Notes under the pieces: model-generated | The model's database searches: none | What the model saw: only the letters and a program-made list of their open reading frames with translations | Told to the model about the DNA's origin: nothing | Origin: an uncultured Spirochaetales bacterium | GTDB lineage: Bacteria; UBP6; UBA1177 | Direction of reading: 5' to 3' | NCBI GenBank assembly: GCA_902780365.1 | Contig: CACZFE010000046.1 | Coordinates: forward strand, 1-17,003 | DNA: 17,003 nt | Program-made: the position numbers and the translations under genes | Shown: in pieces, positions 16,071-17,003 of the stretch | How positions within the stretch are numbered: the first letter of the stretch is position 1 | Layout: each line of letters begins with the position of its first letter

Positions 16071-17003
16071 TCAGGAAATGTCTCTGCATGTTTTTGCTTC
16101 TCTGTTGAACGCGACAACTATGCCGCGGAGCAGATCGGAATGGTATTTTGAAAGGGAATCTTTCTGGAAACGCCATGACCAGTTCTGCGGTCCTGTCGTT
16201 CCTGGAACGTTGAAGCGGCAGTCTCCTCCCCAGCCGAGGACATCCTGAAGCGGAAACAATGCTTTTTCGGCGATAGAAGACATCGCAAGTCTGATCATTT
16301 TCCAGTGGATGTCGTCTCCGTTGCTTCCCAGATAGTGGGTCACAAACGATTTCGTTCCGTCGGAAAGCGACCAGAACCAGCCGACAGTCGTGTCGTTGTC
16401 GTGCGTTCCGGTGTAGCAGACGCAGTTTGTCGTATTGTAGTTGTGCGGCAGGAATTCGTGGTCTGTCCCTTCGTAAAAGGCGAACTGCAAAACTTTCATG
16501 CCTGCAAATCCGCAGGTCTCGCGGAGTTTGATCACATCGGCATCGATATCGCCCAGATCTTCCGCGACGATAGGGATCTTCCCCGCTTTTTTGAAGAGAG
16601 TTTCAAAAAGTTTTTCACGCGGACCTTTTTCCCAGTGACCGTTTTTCGCCGTTTTTTCGGTTGCCGGAACCGACCAGTATGCGCTGAAACCGCGGAAATG
16701 GTCGAGACGGAGAATATCGTAAAGTTTCAGATTATGCAGAAAGCGGTCGATCCACCACGAAAAATCTTCTTTTTCAAGGATCTTCCAGTCGTAGAGCGGG
16801 TTTCCCCAAAGCTGCCCGTCGGCGCTGAAATAATCTGGCGGAACGCCTGCGACTTCCGACATGACGCCGTCATTCATCTTGAAAATATGCTGGTTCGCCC
16901 AGACATCGGCACTGTCGAAAGAGAGGAAGATCGGAATATCACCCATGATTTCAATATCTTTTTCATTCGCGTAGGTTTTAAGTTTTTTCCACTGCGAAAA
17001 GAA
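16071..17003 (-). CDS. malQ: 4-alpha-glucanotransferase (amylomaltase), C-terminal part
   Basis: The gene runs off the right edge; 310 residues are visible, beginning FFSQWKKLK and continuing in frame through an internal Met at 16946, which is not the start because coding similarity extends upstream. The GH77 catalytic elements are all visible: LRLDHFRGF with the nucleophile Asp (codon 16703-16701), VAEDLG with the acid/base Glu (16562-16560) and THDNDTTVGW with the third carboxylate. The end contains the typical DVLGWGGDCRFNVPGTTGPQNWSWR. The enzyme moves maltodextrin segments between glucans in cytoplasmic glycogen or maltodextrin metabolism. The missing part is the N-terminal portion of a protein usually near 500 residues. 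The HAD gene follows after 23 bases. Confidence 0.97.
   Translation of the reverse strand, partial: FFSQWKKLKTYANEKDIEIMGDIPIFLSFDSADVWANQHIFKMNDGVMSEVAGVPPDYFSADGQLWGNPLYDWKILEKEDFSWWIDRFLHNLKLYDILRLDHFRGFSAYWSVPATEKTAKNGHWEKGPREKLFETLFKKAGKIPIVAEDLGDIDADVIKLRETCGFAGMKVLQFAFYEGTDHEFLPHNYNTTNCVCYTGTHDNDTTVGWFWSLSDGTKSFVTHYLGSNGDDIHWKMIRLAMSSIAEKALFPLQDVLGWGGDCRFNVPGTTGPQNWSWRFQKDSLSKYHSDLLRGIVVAFNREAKTCRDIS

Overview
The window looks like a chromosomal segment of an uncultured, Gram-negative, deltaproteobacteria-like organism (Myxococcota or Bradymonadota are my best guesses; this is inference). The clues are a serine/threonine kinase with the HRDISPQN catalytic-loop signature and PEGA repeats, a sigma-54 response regulator beside a multi-pass histidine kinase, lipoproteins with Asp/Thr-rich spacers, and a moderately AT-rich composition. 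I see no rRNA, tRNA, CRISPR array, integrase or insertion sequence.

Layout. (1) 1-2312, plus strand: the tail of an NtrC-family regulator overlapping a membrane histidine kinase. (2) 2329-4310, plus: a Ser/Thr kinase with a central membrane anchor and C-terminal PEGA domains, behind a clear sigma-70-type promoter. (3) 4350-5875, plus: a lipoprotein serpin with its own promoter and a tandem-repeat linker. (4) 10041 down to 5946, minus: a tight housekeeping operon panC - folK - unknown 101-aa protein - der - mltG, with an extended -10 promoter upstream of panC. (5) 10150-13827, plus: a surface-acylation-like cassette of one MBOAT acyltransferase and two tandem paralogous SGNH-like membrane proteins. 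(6) 17003 down to 13824, minus: malQ (cut by the window edge), a HAD-family phosphatase lipoprotein and a membrane FMN-binding/4Fe-4S protein, spaced like an operon. The two converge on region 5 with a 4-base overlap of stop codons.

Most notable is region 5. The MBOAT reading frame lacks its usual first ~45 residues. The missing part is readable just upstream, partly in the same frame ahead of any start codon and partly one frame away, as if one base were lost near 10222-10226. The second SGNH paralogue carries an in-frame TAA (13498-13500) and an internal deletion of about 34 codons relative to its intact neighbour. The cassette therefore appears to be decaying, or the assembly has local errors; reads over these two spots would decide. 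The serpin is also unusual: an outer-surface lipoprotein with an intact inhibitory hinge and an acidic, Gly-rich reactive loop.

How the genes work together: regions 1 and 2 are signalling. The serpin, acylation cassette, HAD lipoprotein and FMN/Fe-S protein all act at the envelope. The minus-strand operon supplies pantothenate, folate, ribosome assembly and peptidoglycan processing. No previously undescribed multi-gene system is convincingly present.
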